From Chitinivibrionales bacterium (lineage in GTDB: Bacteria > Fibrobacterota > Chitinivibrionia > Chitinivibrionales > WJKA01), in contig WJLW01000047.1 of assembly GCA_014728295.1 (NCBI GenBank), positions 1-64,000 on the forward strand: a stretch of DNA of 64,000 bases, written 5' to 3'. Below are positions 27,120 to 38,000 of this stretch, one piece after another. Position 1 is the first letter of the stretch, and every line of letters begins with the position of its first letter. Under the pieces are notes generated by a model, which saw only the letters and a program-made list of their open reading frames with translations, was not told the origin of the DNA and did no database searches. The position numbers and the translations under genes were made by a program.

Positions 27120-28481
27120 CTATTTCAAGATAACTCCATCGCAGGTCACGGTACCTGTCTTTGTTTCGAGAACCAGAACGGCAAAGCCATTGAGATGTTT
27201 CTTGTCAAAAGCAATGTTGTGCAAGCCTTTTTGCAGGTGCCTGCTATTTAATAATAAAATATGGCTTCCGTCGGCGCGGTATGCATGCAGGGATATCCTG
27301 CCCTCCCGGGCGACGCGTAAATCGACACCGTTGTTTGTGATGCGCACTGGCTGCATGGCAGGCGTGTGGTCGATAAATCGTGATTTTGCGGAAACGGCGT
27401 AAACCTTGTCGAGGTTGAAGTCTACTGTTTTCGTGTATCCATTCGACAGGGAAAAGGATTCGGTTTCGGGTGAATAGCCTGATTTGCGTGCGGTTGCCTG
27501 GAACACTTGCTCGTTGTGTGAAAGTGGAACGTCAAGCGAATAGTAGCCGTCCGCATCAGTTACCGCGCGATAAGACACCTGCAAAAGGTCGCCTCGTTGC
27601 GCTTGCAGCGGAACCGCCTTGAGAGGCGGGGTGACATGCACGGTACATTGCGCTACCGGCTTGAGGTGGCAGGGCATTCCCATCCTGTTGTTCTGCGGGC
27701 ATTGCATCGTAGTGACCCGGCCGTCTATCGTTGCAAATGCATTTGATGCCAGCAATTTGATGGTAACCGACGTATCCTGTAAGAGGTTAAGCGAAAGCGT
27801 ATTCGGCTTAAATTTTTCGGCACGCCCCAGCAGACGATACGATCCCGCATTGTCAATTTCAAACGCGAAATCGCCGTTATCGTTTGTCGTTGCGGAATCG
27901 ATAGTCAGATACGGCAAATACACGGCGTCCGTTGCGTTCGGCTGCTGTGTTGTATATGGCTGAATAATTGCATAGTTTTCCTTTTGCAGGTAAACTTTTG
28001 CATCGCCAATTGGCTGTGGCATACGCTTCATTGGAAAAGGATCGTCGACGACTTTGCCCCTTAGCGATATCGGCCCGCTGCTTTTCTGGCGCACACGAAA
28101 GCTTCCCACCACATCGTTTTCGTCGATCACATTGTAGGTACCATGCTTGACATTTCTAAGAGTAAAATCGAACCCATACTCGGCCATCACCTGCGTGCAC
28201 ATTTGCTGTTGCGGCCAGGTTTCATCGTAGGTGAGATAGACATTGTAGATCGGCGGATAAATCGCCAGCACCGATTGCTCTACCTGCACGACAATAGTGC
28301 TGTAGGAGGGAATGCACCCGTTGTTGTGCAGACCCTTGACATAGGAAATCTCGACCGCCTGTCCGGCATCCGGCGTCTGCGGATTAAGAACCAGCCGGGG
28401 ATAGTGCGCGTCGGGTGAGGGCAATTTTGAAAAAGATATAGAAATCAGCACGAGTAGCATCGCGATACTTCGCTTAACCAT
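27120..28481 (-). CDS. Exported protein: Ig-like domain plus carboxypeptidase-regulatory-like repeats (cluster member 3)
   Basis: About 453 residues from the ATG at 28481, which has GGAGG at 5 bases; a GTG at 28493 would overlap that site. Signal peptide (SIAMLLVLISISFS). Residues ~20-125 repeat the cluster domain: LVLNPQTPDAGQAVEISYVK, Cys in NNGCIPSY, PPIYNVYLTYDE, second Cys in QQMCTQ, closing HGTYNVIDEN. Then two beta-sandwich units of carboxypeptidase regulatory-like type (TNDNGDFAFEIDNAGSYRL; TDADGYYSLDVPL). The C-terminal ~70 residues form a short beta module (SLHAYRADGSHILL). Cell-surface or secreted role; function unknown. Confidence 0.74.
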   Translation of the reverse strand: MVKRSIAMLLVLISISFSKLPSPDAHYPRLVLNPQTPDAGQAVEISYVKGLHNNGCIPSYSTIVVQVEQSVLAIYPPIYNVYLTYDETWPQQQMCTQVMAEYGFDFTLRNVKHGTYNVIDENDVVGSFRVRQKSSGPISLRGKVVDDPFPMKRMPQPIGDAKVYLQKENYAIIQPYTTQQPNATDAVYLPYLTIDSATTNDNGDFAFEIDNAGSYRLLGRAEKFKPNTLSLNLLQDTSVTIKLLASNAFATIDGRVTTMQCPQNNRMGMPCHLKPVAQCTVHVTPPLKAVPLQAQRGDLLQVSYRAVTDADGYYSLDVPLSHNEQVFQATARKSGYSPETESFSLSNGYTKTVDFNLDKVYAVSAKSRFIDHTPAMQPVRITNNGVDLRVAREGRISLHAYRADGSHILLLNSRHLQKGLHNIAFDKKHLNGFAVLVLETKTGTVTCDGVILK

Positions 28482-28516
28482 AGAATCCTCCACGAAATGT
28501 TGATTGCATCTTCGAT

Positions 28517-30109
28517 TTATCTGTTAATTGCACTGACTATCTGAGAATTTGGGCCATTGCCTGCGATGAAAAAAACCACTCCGGTTCCGGGCGCCGTGCT
28601 CTGATCCATTCGATCAATCAGAAAAGAATGGTATCCGGAGTTTTCGACCATCAACTGCTTTGCAAGCAGCAGGCGGCCCCGCGCATCATAGCCGCTTATG
28701 TCAATTAGTCCCGGCCGTGCGGCCCAGAGAGTGATGCGAACCCGAGCGCCTTCAAATTGTGCTGTCGTACGTTTTTCGCTCTTCAGCTTGTCGGCAGGCT
28801 GTGCACCAATCGATGCAACAGGGCCGAACACATGCAGTGTATCGATCAGCTTCGGCACAACGGCAATATCGCAGGCGGGATGGCAGAGCGGATAGGGTTT
28901 CTCGTATACGGGCCAGGCGCCGGCATACAGTGCGTCAAGCGAAAAAGTATGGCCGAAGAGACCGGCGGAAGGCGTACAATACATCCTGGTCGTCATCATT
29001 TTATAGCCGAGGATGATCTCCTTTGCTTCAGTCCAGGCCGAATCGGAGCTGAACAGATGATTGCAGGCAAAGGCATAGCTGAGCAAATGCACTTCCGCAG
29101 GATCACCGGCGGCAACACCGGATGGTTCGATCCAGGTGTGTGAAGTATCATAATCGTCCCAGTCGGCAGGAATCTCAAAGCGAAAGGTAGTCTGTGTGCA
29201 TTTTGCGGAAGCAGTCGTCTTTTTCCATGCGTTGTAGCGATGGCCGCTTTTAACGAACAATTCGCTTTTCATGCGACTTGCCTGCTCGACCATATCGAAG
29301 GTGTATAGGCGTTTTTCGGCGCCGAAACTGAATTGAATGTCGAATTCATTGTCCCGCCGGCCAGACGGGGCAATACTGAGAATCGTGGCTGCATCTTTGA
29401 CGCTGTCATAGACACACGGCTCACCAACACCCGACACATTAGTGGAAACCAGCTCCCATTTTTCGACCAGATTATAATCCATCAAGCACGGCGAACTTGC
29501 AGAATAATACGCGACAGGACCCAGATTTTCTCCCAGGGTGAATTTCGACGGCGCACGGCAATTCAGGTAGGGACGCCCTGCTCCAACTGTCGGCCCTCTG
29601 CAGGGAGCCGGATCCACGGATAAGGTTTTGAGCGTCTGCCCGCGAAACGAGATCGTACCGGTTGTCAGGGTGAGCGCATTCGGCGGGATGGAATCATTCG
29701 GATTGTGCACAAAGCTCCAGCAGCTATCACCTTCGAACCAGAGTCCGTTGACGCCGCCAACGCTGCGCACAATCACCGTATCGTACGAAACGAGCGGCGG
29801 CACAACCAACGAATCATACGATTGCATGCCGGTTGTTCCTGCAAAGGAAGCTCCGTATCTGCGCAAAGTCCTCCTCGTCTGCAGAATGCGAATCCGATAC
29901 TGCACCGGATACGATTCCATAACCTCGACGGCGACAATTTCCCATTCAACCAGCCCGCTGTCGGTTGTGGATCCCATCAGTCCGGTCACCGACCGGTCAA
30001 ACGCAAACTGCCACCGGTATCCGTCGGCAAAGGGAAAGTATTCGGCACTGACGGCGATTAGTGCCGAAAGGATGAAAATATGCAGAAAGTTGAATCGATT
30101 AAGCGGCAT
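28517..30109 (-). CDS. Exported protein of unknown function (cluster member 4)
   Basis: About 530 residues from the ATG at 30109, chosen over the ATG at 30127 because AAAGG lies 8 bases upstream and the signal peptide (FNFLHIFILSALIAVSA) is then compact. The mature protein opens with YFPFADGYRWQFAFDRSV, a strand pattern seen in lipoprotein-like beta domains, has about a dozen cysteines, and contains several Trp- and Tyr-rich strands. The last ~85 residues (IDISGYDARGRLLLAKQLMV, FFIAGNG) are a sorting-type beta module like those of its neighbours. It lies 35 bases upstream of member 3 on the same strand. No family recognised. Confidence 0.68.
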   Translation of the reverse strand: MPLNRFNFLHIFILSALIAVSAEYFPFADGYRWQFAFDRSVTGLMGSTTDSGLVEWEIVAVEVMESYPVQYRIRILQTRRTLRRYGASFAGTTGMQSYDSLVVPPLVSYDTVIVRSVGGVNGLWFEGDSCWSFVHNPNDSIPPNALTLTTGTISFRGQTLKTLSVDPAPCRGPTVGAGRPYLNCRAPSKFTLGENLGPVAYYSASSPCLMDYNLVEKWELVSTNVSGVGEPCVYDSVKDAATILSIAPSGRRDNEFDIQFSFGAEKRLYTFDMVEQASRMKSELFVKSGHRYNAWKKTTASAKCTQTTFRFEIPADWDDYDTSHTWIEPSGVAAGDPAEVHLLSYAFACNHLFSSDSAWTEAKEIILGYKMMTTRMYCTPSAGLFGHTFSLDALYAGAWPVYEKPYPLCHPACDIAVVPKLIDTLHVFGPVASIGAQPADKLKSEKRTTAQFEGARVRITLWAARPGLIDISGYDARGRLLLAKQLMVENSGYHSFLIDRMDQSTAPGTGVVFFIAGNGPNSQIVSAINR

Positions 30110-30404
30110 TTCAAAACCTTTGCGCATGAGAGGAATATTTCAATACTCCTTTTGACGCAAATCACATGCCTTCAAATGGGAGCGCCTGATTGACCTGCTT
30201 GCAGGTCGCGAGTGAGAGGGAGTGTACAATGATGGATTGCGGGTATCAAAAGTGAGACGGAACTGACTGGGCATACACGCGCCTTTTTCCGGGTTCTATT
30301 TGAGTCCACTTTCAATGCGTCAGGACTTACCCGGTTCGATTATCAGCCTGCAAAGGAGGCAGAGCTAAAAACCGGCCGTAACGCTGCAACATATGCATTG
30401 AACA

Positions 30405-32366
30405 TTACTTGACCACAAATCTTATTGCCGTTTTTGAGCCGTTTGAAGAGAAAATAAAGAGATAATTGCCTGCCTGTAATCGGGCCTGAGCAGCAGAGAT
30501 TGAGTAGCTGCCTTTTTGATTTTGTGCAAATGTTTCGACGATTCTGCCGTTCAGGGTGGCTATCATGCCATACCAGGGCCTGTGCGCGCTGATGACAATG
30601 CGGTTCTGGGCGGCATATATGGTGGGAATTCCGTATTCTCCCGCACTCCACGGGGCCGTGCTGCTCATTGGCGGCTCCCACGGAACAATTTTTGGTGCGA
30701 CGGCATTGCCGCCGCCGCTGAAGTCGTCGAATACCGTTTCACGGGCTGTATTTCCATCGTGCGAGCAGGTATACAGACAAATCTGCGAACTTGTTGCGGT
30801 ATTCCTGGGTTGCATTACTTTATTTGTTTCGGTCCATTGATCTCCTTCATTTTCTTTGTAAAAAGCACGAAAGCCGTCACCTTCGCGCTTGATCCGCAGC
30901 CAGACCGGATAGCTGACTGTGACCCGCGTGCCGGGGCCGCCCTGCTGATCGATATTGGCGTCGGCCTGTGTATCCCAGGCGGTTTGCACAGATCCGCCCT
31001 TGGATACGCAAATGAATCCGAAGCCGCCTTTGGAAAGATCGTTGAAATCGTTGGCGACCATGATGCCGCGGCGGGACCAGGTATCGGTTGCATTCATGCT
31101 TACCACCTTGACGGAAACGTCAAACTCACCGCCTATATCGCGATAGACACCGACAAATTCCGTCGAGTTCTCCCATGTATCGTTACCTTTGCCGGTGAGC
31201 GTCAGTTGACCGTTGCTCTCATCGACACTGCTGGGATCTCCGTTGTCGCTGTCGATAAACGTCCACGGCCCTAAATTGCCGTCGCCGAAATCATCGAATA
31301 CGCCCAGCATTTTAAATTGAACCGTTGCATTCGACAACGCATTCTTTGCTTCAGTCAAATCCCGCACGTTTTTGACGGTGGCCGTATACTGCTTATCCTT
31401 GGTGAGACTACCGACAGTCAATTCGACCGTGCGCCAGTCGGCCAGCAAGGTGGCTTTTGAGACGCTGATGCCCTGATCGATCGTGTAATTGCCGGCATTT
31501 TCCGCGCTTGCCTTGTCGAGGGGTTCGTCGAAGATAATCCAAACGGACGTCGCGCCCTTGAAACATCCGGCCGTATCAATTACCGGGGCGGTTTTGTCCG
31601 CTTTCGTGCGGGCAATAACGACCTCGCTTTTATCGCTCACCATGCCGACATTATTGACGCCCTGAAGGCGGTAGTTGACTTCCTGCGATTCGCGCAGGCC
31701 GGTATCGATAAGCGTGAGATCACTCAGCGTATCAATCGGTTCACCATTCCTAAAAACGATATATTGGGAAGTGGTTGCGTCGTCGGTCTTGGTCCAGCTC
31801 AATTTGATGCTGGATTCATTCATCGCCTGCCACTCCAGGCCACCCGGTTTTTCGGGCTTGCCCACCCGCTCTTTGCTCTCGATGAGCACATTGTCATGAT
31901 CACCGGCATGGTAAAAGGTGAGCCTCAGTGCTATTTCATCGCCAATAGCGGCCTGTTTCGGTAAACCCACAATTCCGGAACACCAGATGCATAAATCAAG
32001 CTCCAGGTTGGCTATCATCAGCTTTTCGCCGGCGGGAACGGTCGCCTCGCGCTGGTTGGTACCATGTCGATACGAACCGTCACGCTCGTATTGATGCTGT
32101 GTTTTTACCGTATCCCCGCTTGCTTTGAGATAAAACAATTCGAACTGAAGGTGATATTCTCTGCCGGGAACATTGATTTCCTCAACAGTGTAGGAATCGA
32201 TGACCACCTCGCTTCCCGATGTGTTGTCAAAGAACAGGGTCGGCGTAAAATCGGAATTGTTCCACTGGGTCGCCTGCAATTGGTTAACCGCCAGATCGAA
32301 TGCCGCCTGTGATGCACTGAATAATAATCCGCATACCAGGACTGCCGGAACAGACTTTTTCATCAT
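30405..32366 (-). CDS. Exported multi-domain protein A (paralogue of 32626 gene)
   Basis: 653 residues; signal peptide (SVPAVLVCGLLFSASQAA). Four parts are visible. Residues ~20-170 are a domain of unknown family with the signature LDLCIWCSG (CxxC) and YERDGSYRHG. Residues ~180-260 are a fibronectin-III-like unit (LEWQAMNESSIKLSWTKTDD). Residues ~265-355 are an Ig-like unit (VWIIFDEPLDKASAENAGNY). Residues ~360-560 are a concanavalin/DUF1349-type lectin-like fold starting DDFGDGNLGPW and ending FDDFSGGG. A sorting-type tail ends the protein (WYGMIATLNGRIVETF). Likely binds a glycan or a surface; function unknown. Confidence 0.75.
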   Translation of the reverse strand: MMKKSVPAVLVCGLLFSASQAAFDLAVNQLQATQWNNSDFTPTLFFDNTSGSEVVIDSYTVEEINVPGREYHLQFELFYLKASGDTVKTQHQYERDGSYRHGTNQREATVPAGEKLMIANLELDLCIWCSGIVGLPKQAAIGDEIALRLTFYHAGDHDNVLIESKERVGKPEKPGGLEWQAMNESSIKLSWTKTDDATTSQYIVFRNGEPIDTLSDLTLIDTGLRESQEVNYRLQGVNNVGMVSDKSEVVIARTKADKTAPVIDTAGCFKGATSVWIIFDEPLDKASAENAGNYTIDQGISVSKATLLADWRTVELTVGSLTKDKQYTATVKNVRDLTEAKNALSNATVQFKMLGVFDDFGDGNLGPWTFIDSDNGDPSSVDESNGQLTLTGKGNDTWENSTEFVGVYRDIGGEFDVSVKVVSMNATDTWSRRGIMVANDFNDLSKGGFGFICVSKGGSVQTAWDTQADANIDQQGGPGTRVTVSYPVWLRIKREGDGFRAFYKENEGDQWTETNKVMQPRNTATSSQICLYTCSHDGNTARETVFDDFSGGGNAVAPKIVPWEPPMSSTAPWSAGEYGIPTIYAAQNRIVISAHRPWYGMIATLNGRIVETFAQNQKGSYSISAAQARLQAGNYLFIFSSNGSKTAIRFVVK

Positions 32367-32625
32367 GACCCCCCAAAATGAATTGTCAGAATGTGTCGCA
32401 CCAGCTCAGAGCAAGGCACATGTGGCATGCACGGCGAACATTTAAACCCTTAAACTGGTGGAGCAAAGAGGCAAGAATCGTAAGAGGTGCTTATTCCCCG
32501 TGATTCTCTTGCCGAAACTACTGGGGAATATACTATAAACTGCAGGGAAAATCCTGAAAAAACGGCCTTGTTGTGTTCCGCTCCCGCAGAAGGAGCAGGG
32601 GTCATGTAAAGTGTCATGTGCTAAA

Positions 32626-34596
32626 TCACTTCAGCACGTTCAGTACCCTATTGCGTTGTGTTGAAGGAGTTACAATGTGCAAAATATAGTAACCGGATGG
32701 TGCAGCGAGATTTTCGCGATAGCTTTGCGCAACGCCCTGCCGATGCAAAATCTGTCTGCCGTCAGGCGTTAGCAGCATGACCTGGTAGCTGGTCTGGGTG
32801 GGGAAGTTAATATCGAGCACCCCCCGGCTGAACGAGGTGCGGATGGATGTGCGAATGCGCGGCACGAGTGCTGCACTCGTCGGCAATGGCTCCCGCGTGT
32901 AAATTATGTCCGGCGCATCGATTCCCGCGGCTCCACCGCCGCTGAAATTGTCGAAGGTAATAGGTATGGTTGCGCCTTGTTGAGAAGACGAATGTCCGTT
33001 TCGCGATGCAAAGAGCGCGATGTGGGGATTAGCCGCTGCATCGGCGATATCTTTTGATCCGATTTGCGTCCAGGGATCAGCCTGCGCGTCTTTGATAAAA
33101 CCGCTAAAGGTGTCTCCCTCTCTTTTCAACCTCAAATACAAAGGCGGCTGCATCGTCAAGCTGCCTTTTTGTGGCCCCGGCCTGCCGTCGGGCGCAATTC
33201 TCATTTTTGCCTGGTTGTTTTTCCACTCGAAGGTTGCGGCCACAAGGCCGGTTCGGCTGGCATTGTCTTCGGCATTGTTGATTGCCATGATACCGGCTTC
33301 CCCCGCCGGACTGGAAACATCAATTTTTACAACTTCAACCGACACATCAAAATCACCGGAGATGTCATTGCGATACACGCCGGTAAATTGCATATCACTG
33401 AGATGCAATCCCATTCCCCCCGCGGTGATGACAAGCTGATTGTTTACAACGTTAGCACTGCCCTTTCCGTCACCTGGATCAAGGTGATAATCCACCAGGT
33501 TCCAGGCCGGCCCAAGCTGCCCGGCGCCGAAATCGTCAACCGATCCGCTGAACAGCACCTTGACAGTCGTTTGCCTGATGGTATTCTTTGCAGCAGTATT
33601 GTCCCTGACATTTTTGATCGTCAGCGAATACTGCGTATTTTTCGTCAGTGGACTGACCACCAGATTGACAACGCGCGTATTGTACCAGTCCACACTGTTT
33701 ACCGTGATATTATTGCTTATCGAGTAATTATCCGGATTCATTGCGGAGCCGGGATCAATTTCCTCATTGTAAACCACCACAATCGAGGTAGCGCCGCTGA
33801 AGCAACCGGCAGTGTCCAGTTCGGGCGCAACCTTATCGGCCGGCGTCGTGGTAGTTGCAGGATCGCTTTTATCACTTTTCATGCCGGAATTATTGATTCC
33901 TTCGAGGCGATAGGTGACGGTTTGCGATTCGTGCAAGCCGTTATCGGTGAAGCTGGTTTGGTCGGTCGTATCGAGTATGTCGCCATTGCGGTGCACGATG
34001 TAGCTTGTCGTAACGCCGTCATTGGTATTATCCCAGGTCAGTTTGACGCTCGTCATGCTCTGAGCTTGTGCCTGCAGCCCGGCCGGTTTGTCCGGTTTTG
34101 CAACGGTTTGCTTGCTGGATATTTCGATATCGTCCGAGCCACCGCCACTGTAGAAAATGACCTTGATTTTCATCTCATCGTTGAGCGCGGCGCTTTTTCT
34201 GAGCGTAATCAGGCCGGAACACCAGATGCACAAGTCAAGGCTGATTTCGTGCATGTAAAGTTTTTTGCCGGCCGGAACTTCAATAATACGCTGCGTTGTG
34301 CCGTGGCGATACGTTCCTTCCCGTTCGTACTGATACTCCTGATTTATGGAATCTCCGGTAGCAGCAAAGGATGTCAATTTAAATCGGAAGTGATACTCTC
34401 TTTCGGGGATGGTCAGTTCCTCGACGGTGACACTGTCGATAGTAACCGCCGAGCCCGAACTGTTCTCCCAGATAAGCGATGGCTGGCCTGCACCGGATAT
34501 TTGCCGTGCACCCAGTTGGTCAACCAGCAAATCAAAGCCGGATGCCCTGGCATAAAGCATCAGTATCGGAGCAATGAGTATCAATCGCTTTATCAT
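32626..34596 (-). CDS. Exported multi-domain protein B (paralogue of 30405 gene)
   Basis: 656 residues with the same domain order as the gene at 30405: signal peptide, the CIWCSG domain (ISLDLCIWCSGLITLRKSAA, YEREGTYRHG), fibronectin-III-like unit (SMTSVKLTWDNTNDG), Ig-like unit (TSIVVVYNEEIDPGSAMNPD), lectin-like domain (VDDFGAGQLGPAWNL to FDNFSGGG) and sorting-type tail (YQVMLLTPDGRQILHRQ). Similar residues are spread along the whole length, so this is a tandem duplication that has diverged. GGGGGA ribosome site. It faces the second VWA gene across a 424-base divergent region. Confidence 0.75.
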   Translation of the reverse strand: MIKRLILIAPILMLYARASGFDLLVDQLGARQISGAGQPSLIWENSSGSAVTIDSVTVEELTIPEREYHFRFKLTSFAATGDSINQEYQYEREGTYRHGTTQRIIEVPAGKKLYMHEISLDLCIWCSGLITLRKSAALNDEMKIKVIFYSGGGSDDIEISSKQTVAKPDKPAGLQAQAQSMTSVKLTWDNTNDGVTTSYIVHRNGDILDTTDQTSFTDNGLHESQTVTYRLEGINNSGMKSDKSDPATTTTPADKVAPELDTAGCFSGATSIVVVYNEEIDPGSAMNPDNYSISNNITVNSVDWYNTRVVNLVVSPLTKNTQYSLTIKNVRDNTAAKNTIRQTTVKVLFSGSVDDFGAGQLGPAWNLVDYHLDPGDGKGSANVVNNQLVITAGGMGLHLSDMQFTGVYRNDISGDFDVSVEVVKIDVSSPAGEAGIMAINNAEDNASRTGLVAATFEWKNNQAKMRIAPDGRPGPQKGSLTMQPPLYLRLKREGDTFSGFIKDAQADPWTQIGSKDIADAAANPHIALFASRNGHSSSQQGATIPITFDNFSGGGAAGIDAPDIIYTREPLPTSAALVPRIRTSIRTSFSRGVLDINFPTQTSYQVMLLTPDGRQILHRQGVAQSYRENLAAPSGYYILHIVTPSTQRNRVLNVLK

Positions 34597-35021
34597 AAGT
34601 AAATCCCCCAGGTAATATTAATAATGTGGCTGTTTATTCGTTTAAATATCGCTAACAGTTGTAAGCATCTTGATAGAGCACACGCCAAAGTAGTCACTTG
34701 ATCGGGTGACTACTCAGGCTGATTACACCCCGCCTTTTGCCAAGAGACAAAGAGTCCCGGCAGCAACAATATTCGTTGAGTTGACCCGGACGTTCTCTGA
34801 ATATACTACGTGATGGTAATATAGCTAATTATTTTTGAAATCTCAGGAAAAAATGACCGACTGTTACCCAGAGCAGTACCGACGCGCATGCCGTGATTTT
34901 TTCTGCATTTATTACTTTTTTTTCCATAAATTATCTTTTTATATTCACCGCAAAGCAGGGGAACGACAAAACACTATTATAAATTGCTCAAACACACGCC
35001 CAAGCGTGGGGGGTTTGTTCT
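34597..35021. other. Divergent intergenic region between protein B and VWA protein 2
   Basis: No gene seen. AT-rich blocks occur near 34620-34650 and 34900-34990, and one perfect inverted repeat near 34689-34714 is listed separately. Promoters for both divergent genes must lie here, but no unambiguous -10/-35 pair was found. Confidence 0.5.
34689..34714. repeat. Perfect 9-bp inverted repeat
   Basis: AGTAGTCAC and GTGACTACT separated by an 8-base loop TTGATCGG. Its placement in a divergent promoter region suggests an operator or attenuator rather than a terminator, as no T run follows. Confidence 0.5.
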
Positions 35022-38000
35022 ATGTGCCAATTGCAGAAACGTTCATGGTGGAGCGCCAATTTAAGCGTTTTAATCGCATGCGCAGTAACGATCTGCCTTG
35101 CAAATGAAATTGTATTTTCGCAGTCGTCGGACCGTTGCGATCTTGTCAGCAAAATGGAAACCGGCCAGAATTATCGCCGGTGCGTGAGTCTGAAAGATCT
35201 CAGCGATACGTTGTATGTACCTGAATCGGTAACCCGCATTTCCAAGGATGGGCTGGCCATTTGTCCGCGCATTTTTCCGCAGATTTCGCCGGCCGATATT
35301 GTCTATATCGTAGATCAGTCGGGGAGTATGGGATACAAAGGGAATAACGGTAATTACTCTCACCCCACGATCGGCTATCTGGTACAAAATGGAGATACGC
35401 TGTTTTGTGAAAGCGGATGCAACGGCTCAGGCAACATGGTGACATTTCCCTACGAAGAAGGGACGAAGGATTTGCCTCTTTGCACTAGCTGTAACGACAT
35501 AAACACTTCCGGCGATCCGCTGCAGCAGCGCGCAAATGCAATAAAAGTTGCAATTCAAAAACAGGCAGCCTGGTCTCCCACATCAACGGCAGGCTATCTT
35601 GATTTTGGAAATGCAGTGAGCAAGCATATCGCGCCGGTAACACTTGGCGATCAATCAAACATTAATTCTCTCATGAATAGCATTATTCTGCAGAATCTGA
35701 GCAGCACTCACTATCGCCAGCCCCTGGATTCCGCCAAAAGATGGCTGGATCCTACATCACAATGGCATCGAAATGAAAAAAAAGTAATCATATTTTTGAC
35801 CGATGGCCGTCCTACTCATTTAGATCAGGCTGCGAACCAATATAATGAGTTGCTTGAACCGGGGCTGTATCCCTTTCCAACCGTCTTCGGTATATTTCTC
35901 GGCACCGACAGCACCATCGCAGATTCGCTGATCAGCTTGACTGGTCAGACAAACGGCGAATTCTTCATGGTTCCACCCTCGCAGCCCGACAGTCTCGAGG
36001 GAGTCATCGAAGCCATACTTGCCAAAGTACTTCAGGCACCCAATGCCGACATCAGCATCACCAACAAAACCTTGTCGCAAAATTCGATATCCCTGAACCA
36101 GGCTACTCATAAAGAACGCGGGGTCACCATCGACCTTGACAGTGTCGTTGCGCTTGATCCCGATCAACCCAATCAGGTGGAATTTGTCATGACCCACTCT
36201 TCGGGTGACATCGAGTCGTTCGAGTTCACGGTTATTGTCACCGACGATCAATCCAAACAGACTGATTTCAACGCCTACTTTACGCAGGATTGCAATGCCT
36301 CATCCATAAAATTCCTCGACGAAAACGGCAACTACGTCACGCAAATAGAAGACGGTTCCACATTCCAGGTTGAACTGTACACATACAACTCCGGCCTCAG
36401 CGTATTCAATCCGGTCTTCGCCACCGGTCTCAACGATTACGAAAACATTCGCATTGCCAAAACGAGCCACACGCACGATTCGACGAACGGTTTGACCCTG
36501 CGAAAGCTACTGACCTACGATCACAGTGCAAGTTCGGCCTCGACCAACAACGGCAAGCTTGAGGTCAAGCCTGCAGACCGCATCGCCGTAAGCTGGGTCC
36601 ACCCGCGCGATCCGCTTGACACCGTCTATGCCGAGCTTTCGGTTGTCAAAAGCGATATCCCGCAAATCGCCGCCACCAAAGCAGTTATGTACGACCAGGA
36701 CAGGGACGGACGCGCCGATTCGCTGGTAATCACGTTCGACCAGAAAGCTCCCGAGAAATTTCAGGCAACCAATACTTACTGGAATAAGGGTGAGCCTTCG
36801 ATGGAACGTACGCAGAATGTTGCAAAGCTCAGCAGCGACAGCTTGACGATTACGTTCAGCTTTGCCGGCAATCAATTCAACCAGGATTTGACCGGAATCG
36901 ACCCGACCGAGAAAGCTCCCTACACCCGGCTCAAGTCAACCGGTACTGCGTGGGCTCTCAAAACTGATACCATTCACATCCAGGACGGCATGGGACCGGT
37001 GCCGGTGAGTGCTCTGCTCAGCAAATCACCGGCAATCGGCAGCGATCCCGATACGATTATCCTCACCGTCTCCGAAAGGCTGTCGACTACCGGCTCTGAC
37101 CCCTGGAAAAAAATGCTGCGCTTTGCATCGAGCAATACCTACTCCTCATCCGACCTGCTGACAGTTGCGAAGTCGCCCGCTCAGACCGGACTGGTATACA
37201 AAATACCGATTGACAAGAACAGCGACGTCAAGGCCGGCGACTACCTTTTCCTGAACACCGGCGGACCATACACGGACAGTGCCCGCAACAACCCCGGGGA
37301 AAAGGGCGTAAAACTCAGCCTGTCGACACAGCTTTACTTCGCACTCGAATCCGACCTTGATTCGGCGATTTCGACCATTGCCTGGCCGGCCGAGAGTCAG
37401 GTAATGGCCGTGGTGCTCACCGACGCGACGGATGATTCTCTGCTGTTGAATTTGCAGACCGAGAATAACGACCTCGAAACATTCACGATGAAAAAACAAG
37501 GCGGCAAATTCACGGCTAAGATTTCAATATCATTCGTAGACCCGGCCAAAAGCGGCAACGGCGTGGTTGAAGGCAAACCGGTGTCGGCCGCCGGCGCCAA
37601 CCGCGAAGTGATCACCGGAACCGTCGGAACACGAGTTGACTCCGCATCGGCAACGGTAGCTCTTGTGCATGATCTGGGAGTATACATCGAAACGGCAAAG
37701 TATTACCCCGGCGCCCTTCCTGATCAACCGAACCAGGGACACCCCGATACTCTCCGGCTGCAGCTCAGTGAAGAAATCCAGAGCAATTCACTGTCCAACG
37801 CCCCAATTGAGGAGCTTTTTGCCGTCTATGTCATGAGTCAAGATAAACTGGCGGGTGACCACCTCAAATCTTCGCCCCCGGTTACCTACAGCTACGACAG
37901 TAATGACCAAATCATAAACCTTTTCATCCCGCGAGCTGTTTCCAATCCGGATTCTGCTGTGGTAACTATTGTACCGACACTGGACGGTATCGAATTCAAA

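Noticed and set aside
33064-34602. 512-codon plus-strand open frame
   Set aside because: It is antisense to the protein B gene, which has a signal peptide, recognisable domains and a paralogue.
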